The position numbers and the translations under genes are program-made. This document shows positions 9,729 through 17,849 of a DNA stretch of 64,000 bases, in pieces. The DNA comes from Peribacillus simplex (lineage in GTDB: Bacteria; Bacillota; Bacilli; Bacillales; DSM-1321). Each line of letters starts with the position of its first letter. The first letter of the stretch is position 1. The stretch is from positions 3,066,001 through 3,130,000 of the forward strand of contig NZ_CP011008.1 of the NCBI RefSeq assembly GCF_001578185.1, given 5' to 3'. The notes under the pieces are model-generated. The model worked only from the letters and a program-made list of their open reading frames with translations, was not told the origin of the DNA and did no database searches.

Positions 9729-11495
9729 TCATTTTATGAGACGGTTCGTAGTAGGGATTATGAGCGTCACTTTCGTTCCTTCGTCGTAAACGCTCTCAAT
9801 TTGGAATCTCCCTTTTAATTCCTCCATTATCTGGATGCAGGTCGCTACACCTAAGCCGTTTCCATCAGGTTTAGTGGTATAAAAGGGCATGCCGATTTTT
9901 TTAAAATTCTCGGGACTGATGCCTTTTCCATCATCTCTGATCATTAATTTTACATATTGGGACACGGCAGTCAGGTGTAGTTCAATCTGGCCTTTTGCTT
10001 CGATAGCTTCAGAAGAATTATTCAGGACATTCAAGAGGACCTGTCTTAACCGGTTTTTGTCTGAATAAACAAAGACGGATTGTGTCACTCCATTAATTAA
10101 TTTTACAGGAGAACTAGGAATTGAAGAAGTATAGGTATCTATAATTTCATCAAGGAAATCTTTTAAATCTATTTTCTCCCATTCTAATTGATGAGGTTTA
10201 GCCAAATCAAGAAGTTGTGTCACGAATACATTGACCCGATCCACTTCATGCAGCATGACATCACTATATTTTTCTATTAATGTTTTATCATGATCCTGGC
10301 TCTTCAATAGTTGGAAAAAGCCCTTTATTGTCGTCAGCGGGTTCCTGATTTCATGGGCGACCCCGGCAGCAAGCTGGCCAACGTATTTTAATTTTTCTGT
10401 ACGGACGATTTCCTTTTCACGATCTTCTATCGTTTCCATCATTCTTAGAAAGGCGAGATTCAATTTTTCCATTTCTTCGAAGCTTCTTTTATTGGAAACG
10501 ACGAATTCCTTCCCTTCAATGAAATCTTCAGTCGCTTCGACAAGATCTTGAACTGGACGCACAAGTGTCTTTGTAAGTAAATAGACTGCCAGAATGATAG
10601 AAACAAATACGATGCTGTAGATGGTCAGATACCGTGATAAAAGGTCATTCAAAGGCTGAAACACCTGTTTCTTATCTGCACCAACAACAACAAACCACTT
10701 ATTCTCCGTTTGTGCTATCGTATGGACAGGCTGGATAGAATGTATTTTTTCCCCATTCTCTGCACTGTACAATTCATCCGATAACGAAGCTTCCATCAGT
10801 TGTTCCTTCGTTAATCCCATTTCCTCCAAGGCTGAATCCTGAATGACGCCATGTGGTTTTTTTTTCGAAATCATGATACCGTCCTGATTAATCATGAAAA
10901 AGTCCACTGGGTATTTATCGCTAATTTCATTAGCCTTTTTCTCCATCATCTCCCAAAGCCCTTCCAATCGGAAAGCTGGAGACACAACACCGGTCATCTT
11001 CCCTGTATTATCATATACCGGCGCACTTAAAGCAATTATGGGTTCTGAGTAAGCCTTGGTTTTATATACGTCAGAAAGGAATTCATGACCTTCTTTGGCC
11101 TCTTTGAACCATATTCTCTTCGCGAGGTTATCCCCGATCATTTTATTGGAGGTATCTGCAATGACATTGCCTTCCATATCCAAATGCAAGACACCGTAAT
11201 AATTTCCTTTTGCATCGATAAACTTTTTTAGTTCAACTGACTTCTCTTCTTTTGAAGAGTCAGGATTGATGATTACCGAATTCGTACTCATTAACTTCAC
11301 ATCACTGATCCGTTCGTTCAAATAGCTATATGCTTCATTTACAATATTCATCGAACCTGCATTCAAGGCATTTTTTGCTTCCTTTTCCAGCAGGGACCGT
11401 TGTGATTCATAGGATATGATTCCCAATATCAGAACAGGAACACTTGCTATAAGTAAAGAATAAAGCAAAATTCGGGTTTGAAGGCTTTTAAGCAT
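9729..11495 (-). CDS. Orphan sensor histidine kinase with extracellular Cache domain
   Basis: Membrane histidine kinase of 588 aa. It starts with a transmembrane helix (about residues 8-28), then an extracellular double-Cache-type sensor (about 30-285, with DSSKEEKS, GNYYGVLHLDMEGNVIADTS and SEPIIALSAPVYD), a second helix (about 292-313), a HAMP-like linker, a HisKA H-box (LAAGVAHEIRNPLTTIKG, His at about 381) and an ATPase domain with N (NNSSEAIEA) and G (DDGKGI, GNGLGVATC) boxes. The ATG at 11495 follows a GGGAGG site. The H-box resembles Bacillus sporulation and DctS-like kinases. No response regulator is adjacent. In B. subtilis yodN and yozE are neighbours, so the gene appears inserted there. 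Confidence 0.9.
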   Translation of the reverse strand: MLKSLQTRILLYSLLIASVPVLILGIISYESQRSLLEKEAKNALNAGSMNIVNEAYSYLNERISDVKLMSTNSVIINPDSSKEEKSVELKKFIDAKGNYYGVLHLDMEGNVIADTSNKMIGDNLAKRIWFKEAKEGHEFLSDVYKTKAYSEPIIALSAPVYDNTGKMTGVVSPAFRLEGLWEMMEKKANEISDKYPVDFFMINQDGIMISKKKPHGVIQDSALEEMGLTKEQLMEASLSDELYSAENGEKIHSIQPVHTIAQTENKWFVVVGADKKQVFQPLNDLLSRYLTIYSIVFVSIILAVYLLTKTLVRPVQDLVEATEDFIEGKEFVVSNKRSFEEMEKLNLAFLRMMETIEDREKEIVRTEKLKYVGQLAAGVAHEIRNPLTTIKGFFQLLKSQDHDKTLIEKYSDVMLHEVDRVNVFVTQLLDLAKPHQLEWEKIDLKDFLDEIIDTYTSSIPSSPVKLINGVTQSVFVYSDKNRLRQVLLNVLNNSSEAIEAKGQIELHLTAVSQYVKLMIRDDGKGISPENFKKIGMPFYTTKPDGNGLGVATCIQIMEELKGRFQIESVYDEGTKVTLIIPTTNRLIK

Positions 11496-11509
11496 CCTTC
11501 CGATCCTCC

Positions 11510-11752
11510 CTATTCCTGATCTCCCAATAGGAGTCCTTCTTCTATTTGGACATATTGTTCCCATGCATGATCGAATACTGACATACTTTCGAGATAGTCT
11601 GCATTCAATTCTAAATAACTGCTCACTTCATTATAATCAGTCGACTGTTTTGGAAAGCCATGATCCTGATAGGCATGATTGGCAAATTTAGTGATTGAAT
11701 CAATTTCCTTTGGTTGTCGAAATTTCATTAAATATAAATAAAATGGTCTCAT
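11510..11752 (-). CDS. yozE: YozE-family SAM-like protein
   Basis: Protein of 80 aa matching the YozE/DUF1250 family (B. subtilis YozE is 74 aa). Characteristic blocks are FYLYLMKFRQPK, ITKFANHAYQDHGFPKQS and NEVSSYLELNADYLE. The B. subtilis structure is a small helical bundle resembling sterile alpha motifs; function is unknown. The ATG at 11752 follows a GGGGGG ribosome site; earlier in-frame codons lack one. It lies 14 bases upstream of the kinase gene and is probably co-transcribed with it. Confidence 0.88.
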   Translation of the reverse strand: MRPFYLYLMKFRQPKEIDSITKFANHAYQDHGFPKQSTDYNEVSSYLELNADYLESMSVFDHAWEQYVQIEEGLLLGDQE

Positions 11753-11775
11753 AATGTCGAGCCCCCCTAAAATAA

Positions 11776-11985
11776 CTATGATTTCTGCTTTAATATATCG
11801 GAAACTTTCGCTTCCGTCCACTTTTTTAGAAATCGATTTGGTTTTTTCTTCCTCAATTTATAAGAATATACGATTTTTCTACAAGAACCGCATTCGATAT
11901 AAGCTGAAAATACAATATAAATATCCTTCTCATTCCTTATTAATTCCATCCTTGTAAAGACGGGAAATTTTTTGTACTCATTCAC
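11776..11985 (-). CDS. Small hypothetical protein upstream of yozE
   Basis: Possible 69-aa protein from a GTG start (alternatives are poor; only a weak AAAGG precedes it). It contains the cysteine pair ECGSCRK near the middle and a very basic C-terminal half, so a small metal- or nucleic-acid-binding protein is conceivable. It is 23 bases upstream of yozE on the same strand. I do not recognise a family. Coding is plausible but not secure. Confidence 0.35.
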   Translation of the reverse strand: MNEYKKFPVFTRMELIRNEKDIYIVFSAYIECGSCRKIVYSYKLRKKKPNRFLKKWTEAKVSDILKQKS

Positions 11986-12115
11986 GCTTTAGCCTTTTAT
12001 GTTCATCATTAAAAGCATGTTCATTCATGCCGCATAATGTGCGGTATTACTTCAAATATTCAATGACCCGATTGTTTACTTTTAGTGATTGGGAAAATCC
12101 CCTTCATCAAAGATA

Positions 12116-12143
12116 GAAAAAGCGATTTACGCTTTTTCTGCCT
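12116..12143. terminator. Bidirectional hairpin upstream of the yozE group
   Basis: The perfect stem AGAAAAAGCG/CGCTTTTTCT with an ATTTA loop is T-rich on both strands. It lies between the decayed yokU copy and the yozE cluster and would stop minus-strand transcripts coming from the island. Confidence 0.6.
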
Positions 12144-12172
12144 AAAATGAGGGGATTGGTAATTTATCCTTT

Positions 12173-12407
12173 ATTCTAAAGGCTGTTTTCACATACTTTG
12201 TTGCTATTTACCAGGTAGTGAGTTGTGGTTGATTTCCCCTCCAGATGCTCGCTTTCCTTGGTGCGGGCGGTGAGCCTCCTCGGCGTAAACGCCTGTGGGG
12301 TCTCACCTGTCCCGCTGCTCCCGCAGGAGTCTCGCACTTCCGCTCCAATCAACCTTAAATAGTTTCGTTTTAAAAACAACAATCTTTACGAAAAGAGCCA
12401 TTCTAAA
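12173..12407. mobile_element. MITE copy A (ISL3-like ends, 8-bp target duplication)
   Basis: Non-coding element of 219 bp (12181-12399) flanked by a perfect 8-bp direct repeat ATTCTAAA (12173-12180 and 12400-12407). Ends are imperfect inverted repeats: GGCTGTTTTC on the left and, reverse-complemented, GGCTCTTTTC on the right, followed at matching distance by TTGTTG in both. Ends beginning GGCT[C/G]TTT with 8-bp duplications are typical of ISL3-family elements as I recall them; mobilisation in trans by such a transposase is inference. It carries the GC-rich core (12228-12353, minus orientation) and interrupts the 3-prime end of the decayed yokU copy. Confidence 0.85.
12228..12353 (-). repeat. 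GC-rich structured core, copy A
   Basis: The 126-bp core begins GTTGATTGGAGCGG and ends GGAAATCAAC on the minus strand. It folds as one long hairpin: GTTGATT/AATCAAC outer stem, GCGGG/CCCGC, GGTGAG/CTCACC, and an apical GGCG-TTTA-CGCC hairpin. Similar cores lie at 36950, 44722 and 60941. Confidence 0.85.
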
Positions 12408-12554
12408 AGTCAAAGTAGTTAAGTTTCAACAGCCTTTTCATGTTCATTAGCTCACTGTACTTCGTTTGTTTCAATCTGTTTCGAATCAGTTCCCAATACA
12501 CCGTCCCCTTTACCGATGCAAGCTCCCTTTCTCACACCATGGACACATCTCCAT
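12408..12554 (-). pseudogene. Decayed second copy of yokU
   Basis: This segment aligns with the intact yokU at 19048-19329. It keeps the last codons (Asn-Tyr-Phe-Asp-like, 12408-12450) and the first codons (MNIMEMCPWCEKG), but about 130 bases of the middle are missing, including the second cysteine pair. MITE copy A sits at its 3-prime end. It lies next to yozE, exactly where B. subtilis has yokU. Confidence 0.8.
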
Positions 12555-12555
12555 G

Positions 12556-12937
12556 ATATTCATCTCCCTTTGGAGTGCTCTTTTTTGCTGTGCCTGGAAT
12601 TTCTCTTCTTTTAACAGATCTTTCTTTCCAAGCTGGTTTTTCAATGAAGCATGCTCTGGGTTAGTCACGTAATTTTCCCGTCGATGCATTCGTTTCAGTC
12701 CTTCAGGCACTAAAATTGCTTGTCGTTCATTAAACAGAATACACCTATATCTGATCGTTTATCTTCCATATCAGGATATACCCCAATAATCATCCGCAAG
12801 TCCAGGAGTATAATGCTCAGGTTCAGGATATGTTGTTATCGCACCTTCAAAATTTCGCAGCACCGTTTTTGTTGGAGATTGTGAAAGGATATAATTCGGC
12901 TGCAGTGTGATTTTCCCTCTCCCCCTGGAGGTCGTTT
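12556..12937 (-). pseudogene. Truncated, decayed 3-prime end of a second kamA copy
   Basis: About 380 bp closely match the last part of the intact kamA (19331-19720), including the segments encoding LSQSPTKTVLRNFEG and YPEPEHYTPGL. The copy has substitutions, small deletions (such as the loss around 12790) and a lost stop codon (TAG to TAT). Similarity ends abruptly near 12937, where the intact gene continues into the PLP-lysine region. No intact product can be made. Confidence 0.85.
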
Positions 12938-13733
12938 TTTATTGTAAGTATGGGATGTGTGTCTTATCTAAAGAAAACATGCGAAAAGAAGCCAAAAGAC
13001 ACACGGTTGTTCAACTGATTCCTTAGTTATTTTGCTAGCACCATCTGTTACTTTAATATGCAAAAAGAACTTAGCTATTGTTTAACTTACTTTATAAGTG
13101 AGTACATATAAATTAAAAGGCAAGTATAGAATAATCATCTCTACTTGCCTTTCAATTGGACCTATTGTTAGTTTTTCCATATTATTTATTGCTTTTATTT
13201 GCTGTAATAAATCCAGTCTTTTCACTATCGCCTTACACCTACACATTTTTTGATATTGGGGTTCTTACGATTAGTATGAAGAACATATAACTCACGAGTA
13301 GGATTTTCACGATGAAGTTCTAGATAAGCTTCATTGCATCTGGAGAAATAGTAATTTCTATTTGATACCCTTTCCCCACATCAAACACCTTGCTATTACT
13401 TTTCCCCAAGCACTATCAGTGGCTATTTCCCCCAGCAAATCGCTTGTTTCTGTCACTAAAGACCCCCATTAGTTAGATTCCATAATCAAAACATTAAATA
13501 CATATACTTAAATAACAATGCATCCATTAGAGTAGAGTGTATTATTTAATTTGAATAGCGAGAATGTTTAAACGTTGGAAATAACCTTAAAAGGGAATTA
13601 CAAAAGCCATACCCCTTTATCAGCAGTTATATTGTGATAGTGCATTCTAAACTTTTCCCTATTCATGGCTCATTGTCCCTATTTCCAACTTCAATTACTC
13701 ATAATTCGCCTTCTGTTTCCCAACTGTTTCATA
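12938..13733. other. Gene-poor spacer downstream of the qox operon
   Basis: About 800 bases with no intact gene. It holds a hairpin GTGTGTCTT...AAGACACAC (about 12956-13005), a probable terminator with arms AAAGGCAAGTA/TACTTGCCTTT (about 13117-13153) and a decayed small reading frame (13225-13469). It is AT-rich and looks like degenerate DNA left by the rearrangement that brought in the oxidase genes. Confidence 0.6.
13225..13469 (-). pseudogene. Decayed small hypothetical gene
   Basis: Reading the minus strand from an ATG at 13469 gives MGVFSDRNKRFAGGNSH, then two stops, then VFDVGKGYQIEITISPDA. After a frameshift it runs NEAYLELHRENPTRELYVLH...CVGVRR to a stop. Coding-like periodicity across frames suggests a roughly 80-aa gene broken by substitutions and an indel. 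I do not recognise the family. Confidence 0.3.
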
Positions 13734-14021
13734 TCAATAACTCCAACCCCAGATCATACATAATATTGTACCGAAGACAGTAATTAGAGCTAGGAATATA
13801 GCGCAATATAGAGTCATAAAAATTGATTTGCTATCATCAGTTTCTCGAGCGTGCATAAACACAACTAGTTGAACAGCTGCTTGTATGAATGCTGTCAATA
13901 TAAAAATCGTCATGCCTGTTGCTTTTGACATATTGAAGAAGTAAACCAAAAGAGCTACAACCGTCAATATCAATGAAAATACAAAACCCCATACTTGTTT
14001 AGCCGGGAAAAATTCCTTCAT
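13734..14021 (-). CDS. qoxD: Quinol oxidase subunit IV (QoxD)
   Basis: Small membrane subunit of the aa3/bo3-type quinol oxidase, 95 aa with three predicted helices (VWGFVFSLILTVVALLVYFF, MTIFILTAFIQAAVQLVVF and a C-terminal one). The ATG at 14021 follows the qoxC stop codon by 2 bases with an AAAGGA site upstream. CoxIV-type subunits assist assembly of the CuB site. It is the last gene of qoxABCD. Confidence 0.9.
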   Translation of the reverse strand: MKEFFPAKQVWGFVFSLILTVVALLVYFFNMSKATGMTIFILTAFIQAAVQLVVFMHARETDDSKSIFMTLYCAIFLALITVFGTILCMIWGWSY

Positions 14022-14023
14022 GT

Positions 14024-14620
14024 TTATGTCATTCCTTTCATGTAGATAAAGGTGAAGATGAAGATCCAAACGATATCCAAGAAATGCCAGTAAAGAGAAA
14101 AAATGAAGGATTTATTGGCTGTTTCAGGTGTCAATCCGCGGTTTTTCACTTGAAGGATAATGAATGACCCCCAGAAAAGTCCTAATGTAACATGTGCTCC
14201 ATGTGTCCCTAATGTTGTAAAGAGCATCGATGTAAATGCACTAGTTTGCAGTGTAGCTCCTTCGCGATAATAGGTAATGAACTCAGTAATTTCAAATCCT
14301 ATGAATCCTACTCCAAGAAGAAGAGTGATTACGAAGAATGTCAACATGGCTTTCTTGTTGCCAAGTCGCATAGCATGAATTCCAAGCCCGATGACAAAAC
14401 TGCTTGTTAAGAGCAAAAATGTTTCAGCAAGTACTGGAGTGATTTCAAAAATTTCTGCTCCAATAGGACCGTTACCCGTACGATCAACTAATGTAAAATA
14501 TGATGCAAAGAGTGTTCCAAAAAGCATAATTTCGGCTCCAAGGAAAATCCAGAAGCCTAAAATATTTAGACGATTTTGTTCCGTACTATATTCAAGAGGT
14601 TGCGAGTGATCTATTTCCAT
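14024..14620 (-). CDS. qoxC: Quinol oxidase subunit III (QoxC)
   Basis: Heme-copper oxidase subunit III of 198 aa with five predicted helices, the usual length for quinol oxidases. Family blocks are LGFWIFLGAEIMLFGTLFASY, ETFLLLTSSFVIGLG, TTLGTHGAHVTLGLFWG and SLYWHFLDIVWIFIF. It stabilises subunit I and lies in the cytoplasmic membrane. Its start overlaps the end of qoxB by 10 bases, showing translational coupling. Confidence 0.95.
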   Translation of the reverse strand: MEIDHSQPLEYSTEQNRLNILGFWIFLGAEIMLFGTLFASYFTLVDRTGNGPIGAEIFEITPVLAETFLLLTSSFVIGLGIHAMRLGNKKAMLTFFVITLLLGVGFIGFEITEFITYYREGATLQTSAFTSMLFTTLGTHGAHVTLGLFWGSFIILQVKNRGLTPETANKSFIFSLYWHFLDIVWIFIFTFIYMKGMT

Positions 14621-16566
14621 TTACTAACACCCCCAAATTTTGCTTCTGTCTCTTTAATTTCTTCTACAGAAATGTAATGCCCATGATCTATTTCGAATGA
14701 ACGATAAGCCATGCAAACAAAGATGCCGATTAACCCAATAATCGCAAGAAACCATATGCTGAATACTAACGCAAATCCAAAGACAAAGAAGATGCAGGAC
14801 ATGATAAACGGTCCGCCGGTGTTATTGGGCATATGAATTTTTTCATAGTCACCCTTGAATAATTCATGACCTTTATATTTAGCATCCCAAAACGTTTCCC
14901 GTGAGTTCACTTGTGGAATAATAGCAAAGTTATATTCTGGTACGGGGTTATGAGTAGCCCATTCAAGGGAACGTGCATCCCACGGATCATCACTAACATC
15001 TCTTGAAGCATGGCGAATGCTATAATAAATCGTATATACGATTAATACAAAACTGATTGCCATTAATGCTGTCCCGATAAACGAAATCATATTCAATGGT
15101 CCAAATCCAGTCGATTCAGAAAATGTGTACATACGACGTGCTTGACCATCTAAACCAGTGATATACATAGGGAAGAATGCTAAGCAAAAACCAATGGTTA
15201 GAAACCAGAACGCCCATTTCCCAATTCTTTCATTTAACATGAAACCAAACATTTTCGGCCAGTAGTAAGTACCGGCACCAAGCACAGCAAATACTACACC
15301 CGGAATAATGACATTGTGGAAGTGAGCTACTAAAAACATTGTATTATGGTATTGATAATCCGCCGCTGACATCGCAAGCATAACCCCGGTAACTCCACCT
15401 ATTGTGAAAAGAGGTATGAAACCTATTGAATAAAGCATAGGTACAGTAAATCTGATTCTACCTTTCCACATCGTGAACAACCAGTTAAAGATCTTGATTC
15501 CAGTCGGAATAGCAATTACCATCGTTGTAATCGAGAAAATACTATTAACATATGCTGCTTGCCCCATTGTAAAGAAATGGTGCGTCCAAACGAAGAATGA
15601 ATATATAGAGATAAATACCATTGAAGCAACCATTGATCGATAGCCATATAGGTTACGTCGTGAAAAGGTTGGGATAATCTCACTAAAAAGACCAAATGCA
15701 GGCAAGATTAAGATATATACTTCAGGATGTCCCCAAACCCAGAACAGGTTAGCCCAAAGCATATCCATACCGCCATCAGTGATTGTGAAAAACTTGGTTG
15801 CGAATAGTCGATCCATTGTTCCCATGATCAGCGCCACTGTTAATACAGGGAATGCGAAAATGATAATAATGCTTGTGACTAAAGAAGACCATGTAAACAT
15901 TGGCAGTTTCATTAATGTCATACCGGGTGCTCTCATTTTAAGAATGGTCGTCAAAAAGTTTATCCCCGTCATTAATGTGCCTATTCCGGCTATCTGAATA
16001 CCAATCATATAATAATTCGTTCCAACATGCGGGCTAAATTCATTACCTGCAAGCGGGAAATAAGATGACCACCCTGCATCAGGAGAACCACCAATTACAA
16101 AAGAGATGTTGAATAGCATCGCACCCATAAAAAATAACCAGAAACTTATGGCATTTAGACGTGGGAATGCTACATCTCGGGCTCCAATTTGTAATGGCAC
16201 TACGAAATTCATTAAGGCCATAATGTACGGCATCGCCATAAAGAGAATCATCACAACCCCGTGTGTTGAAAAAATTTCATTATAGTGCTGTGAATCTAAT
16301 AATTTGTTATCCGGTACGGCAAGTTGCGCACGCATCATCACAGCATCTACTCCACCACGAAATAGCATCAACAACGCAGATATAAGATACATAATACCTA
16401 TTCTTTTATGATCGACCGTTGTAAGCCAGCCACTCCATAAATGAAACCATTTTTTAAAGTGGGTTAAACCAACAATGATCAAGAGAACAGTAACACCAAT
16501 GGCCACCATTGATGAGTAAATGACAGGACTAGGATTTGGTATAAGAAATCTAGAGAAAAAACCCAT
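14611..16566 (-). CDS. qoxB: Quinol oxidase subunit I (QoxB)
   Basis: Catalytic heme-copper subunit of 651 aa, the normal size for QoxB/CyoB. It reduces oxygen to water with electrons from menaquinol and pumps protons. The low-spin heme ligand is in FSTHGVVMILF. The CuB and cross-linked Tyr region is WGHPEVYILILPAFGLFSE, followed by the HH pair in WTHHFFTMG and the heme ligands in VAHFHNVIIPG. At least 14 helices are visible, with one extra at the N-terminus. The residues needed for activity appear present, so this subunit is not decayed although pseudogenes flank the operon. Confidence 0.96.
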   Translation of the reverse strand: MGFFSRFLIPNPSPVIYSSMVAIGVTVLLIIVGLTHFKKWFHLWSGWLTTVDHKRIGIMYLISALLMLFRGGVDAVMMRAQLAVPDNKLLDSQHYNEIFSTHGVVMILFMAMPYIMALMNFVVPLQIGARDVAFPRLNAISFWLFFMGAMLFNISFVIGGSPDAGWSSYFPLAGNEFSPHVGTNYYMIGIQIAGIGTLMTGINFLTTILKMRAPGMTLMKLPMFTWSSLVTSIIIIFAFPVLTVALIMGTMDRLFATKFFTITDGGMDMLWANLFWVWGHPEVYILILPAFGLFSEIIPTFSRRNLYGYRSMVASMVFISIYSFFVWTHHFFTMGQAAYVNSIFSITTMVIAIPTGIKIFNWLFTMWKGRIRFTVPMLYSIGFIPLFTIGGVTGVMLAMSAADYQYHNTMFLVAHFHNVIIPGVVFAVLGAGTYYWPKMFGFMLNERIGKWAFWFLTIGFCLAFFPMYITGLDGQARRMYTFSESTGFGPLNMISFIGTALMAISFVLIVYTIYYSIRHASRDVSDDPWDARSLEWATHNPVPEYNFAIIPQVNSRETFWDAKYKGHELFKGDYEKIHMPNNTGGPFIMSCIFFVFGFALVFSIWFLAIIGLIGIFVCMAYRSFEIDHGHYISVEEIKETEAKFGGVSKWK

Positions 16567-16616
16567 ACTTTTGTGTTTCCTTTCTGAAACGATTTTTCTT
16601 GAGTTGGACTAAGAAA

Positions 16617-17558
16617 TTATTCATGATTGTGTGCTGATTTTTCTTTACTATTACTTGACTTATGATCATGCTCCATATGTTCACCTTTTGAATTCGAGTT
16701 AGAGTCACTTGAACCATGATGATGTCCAGCATTTTCACCTTCTGGAGCTGGTGAGAAGCCTAAATGTGTTCCAGTAAACGTTAACTGTCCCTCATGACCC
16801 GGTTTTAATAATTCATTGAATCTTACTTCAGTAATAGGATTCGCAGTTTCTTTAACTTCCTTTACCCATTCATCAAACTTATCTTGAGATATCGCTTCGA
16901 CGTGGAACGTATTTTCTGCGAATCCTTTCCCACTAAAGTTTGCATTTCGTCCCATCATTTCCCCTGATTCGTCCGCTGCTAAGTGTAATGTGGTCACCAT
17001 GTTAGACATGGCATATTTTTGACCGCCAAGTTGTGGAATCCAGAAACTCGTGATAGGCCCGAATGAATAAAGTTTAAATTCAAGTGGTCGATTTGTTGGA
17101 ATATACAAGTAGTTTATTGTCTCGATATCGTTTTCTGGATAACTAAAATGCCACTTCCAGTCAGATGACGAAGCGTAAATAACTAATGGATCTTGACCTT
17201 TGTACCCTTCCGGCGTGGCTTCCACTTTATTGTTGGAAATTACAGAAACAACGGAGAAGAAAATGACGATTAAAATTGGCACCCCCACAATAATCGATTC
17301 AACAATATGATTCCCTTCAATGTAGGGTGGTTCATAATCTTTAGGTAGTTTAGAGTCACGGTATTTCGCTAACACAAAGACTAAAATAGCACAAACAACA
17401 ATAACAATAACCGTCATGATCGCAATTGATAGCCAAATCACATTGGCTTGCGTTTGGGCTTGAGGTCCTTTAGGATCTAAGACCGCTAATGATTCACAGC
17501 CAGAAAGCAGATTGACTATGGTAGAAAGAATAGCAAATAAAACCCATTTTGTTTTCAT
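16617..17558 (-). CDS. qoxA: Quinol oxidase subunit II (QoxA) with His-rich tail
   Basis: Subunit II of 313 aa. An N-terminal lipoprotein-type leader ends LLSGC (Cys at about 21), followed by two helices (about 41-65 and 85-108) and an extracellular cupredoxin domain (about 125-270). The Cys-x3-Cys CuA site of cytochrome c oxidases is absent, which marks it as quinol-oxidising. The last 40 residues are histidine- and serine-rich (GHHHGSSDSNS, EHMEHDHKSS, SAHNHE), unusual for QoxA; metal binding is an inference. It is the first gene of the operon, after a GAAAGGA ribosome site. Confidence 0.94.
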   Translation of the reverse strand: MKTKWVLFAILSTIVNLLSGCESLAVLDPKGPQAQTQANVIWLSIAIMTVIVIVVCAILVFVLAKYRDSKLPKDYEPPYIEGNHIVESIIVGVPILIVIFFSVVSVISNNKVEATPEGYKGQDPLVIYASSSDWKWHFSYPENDIETINYLYIPTNRPLEFKLYSFGPITSFWIPQLGGQKYAMSNMVTTLHLAADESGEMMGRNANFSGKGFAENTFHVEAISQDKFDEWVKEVKETANPITEVRFNELLKPGHEGQLTFTGTHLGFSPAPEGENAGHHHGSSDSNSNSKGEHMEHDHKSSNSKEKSAHNHE

Positions 17559-17837
17559 ATATGTATCCTTTCATTTAAGATTTAAGATTTCATTTTTAAG
17601 TTATCCACAAAAAATGAAGTTATCCCAAAAAATGTGTATTAAGAATGGTAATTTCTCACAATTACATTTTTAGGCGGGATGAATATGTATGAATTCAATT
17701 AGAGAATGTTCAGAGAAACAGGTAATCTAAATACCTACTTGCTTTGAAAAGGAATTTGAATATGTGAGGAGTTACTGCATGGATTTTTTTTCCTAGTGGT
17801 CATAATAAGGGTAGTGAAGAAGAAAATTTAAAAAGGT
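17559..17837. promoter_or_regulatory. Divergent intergenic region upstream of qoxA
   Basis: 280 bases between qoxA and the permease remnant. It contains two near-identical direct copies GTTATCCACAAAAAATG and GTTATCCCAAAAAATG (about 17598-17631) just upstream of qoxA, which could be a regulator site. A weak minus-strand promoter (TTGTGA, 17 bases, TACACA) is possible. No assured regulator can be named. Confidence 0.35.
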
Positions 17838-17849
17838 GCAATTGTCCTT

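Noticed and set aside
9520-9732. Possible 70-aa minus-strand gene between yodN and the kinase gene
   Set aside because: It overlaps the yodN start, has no ribosome site and its residues look like random translation.
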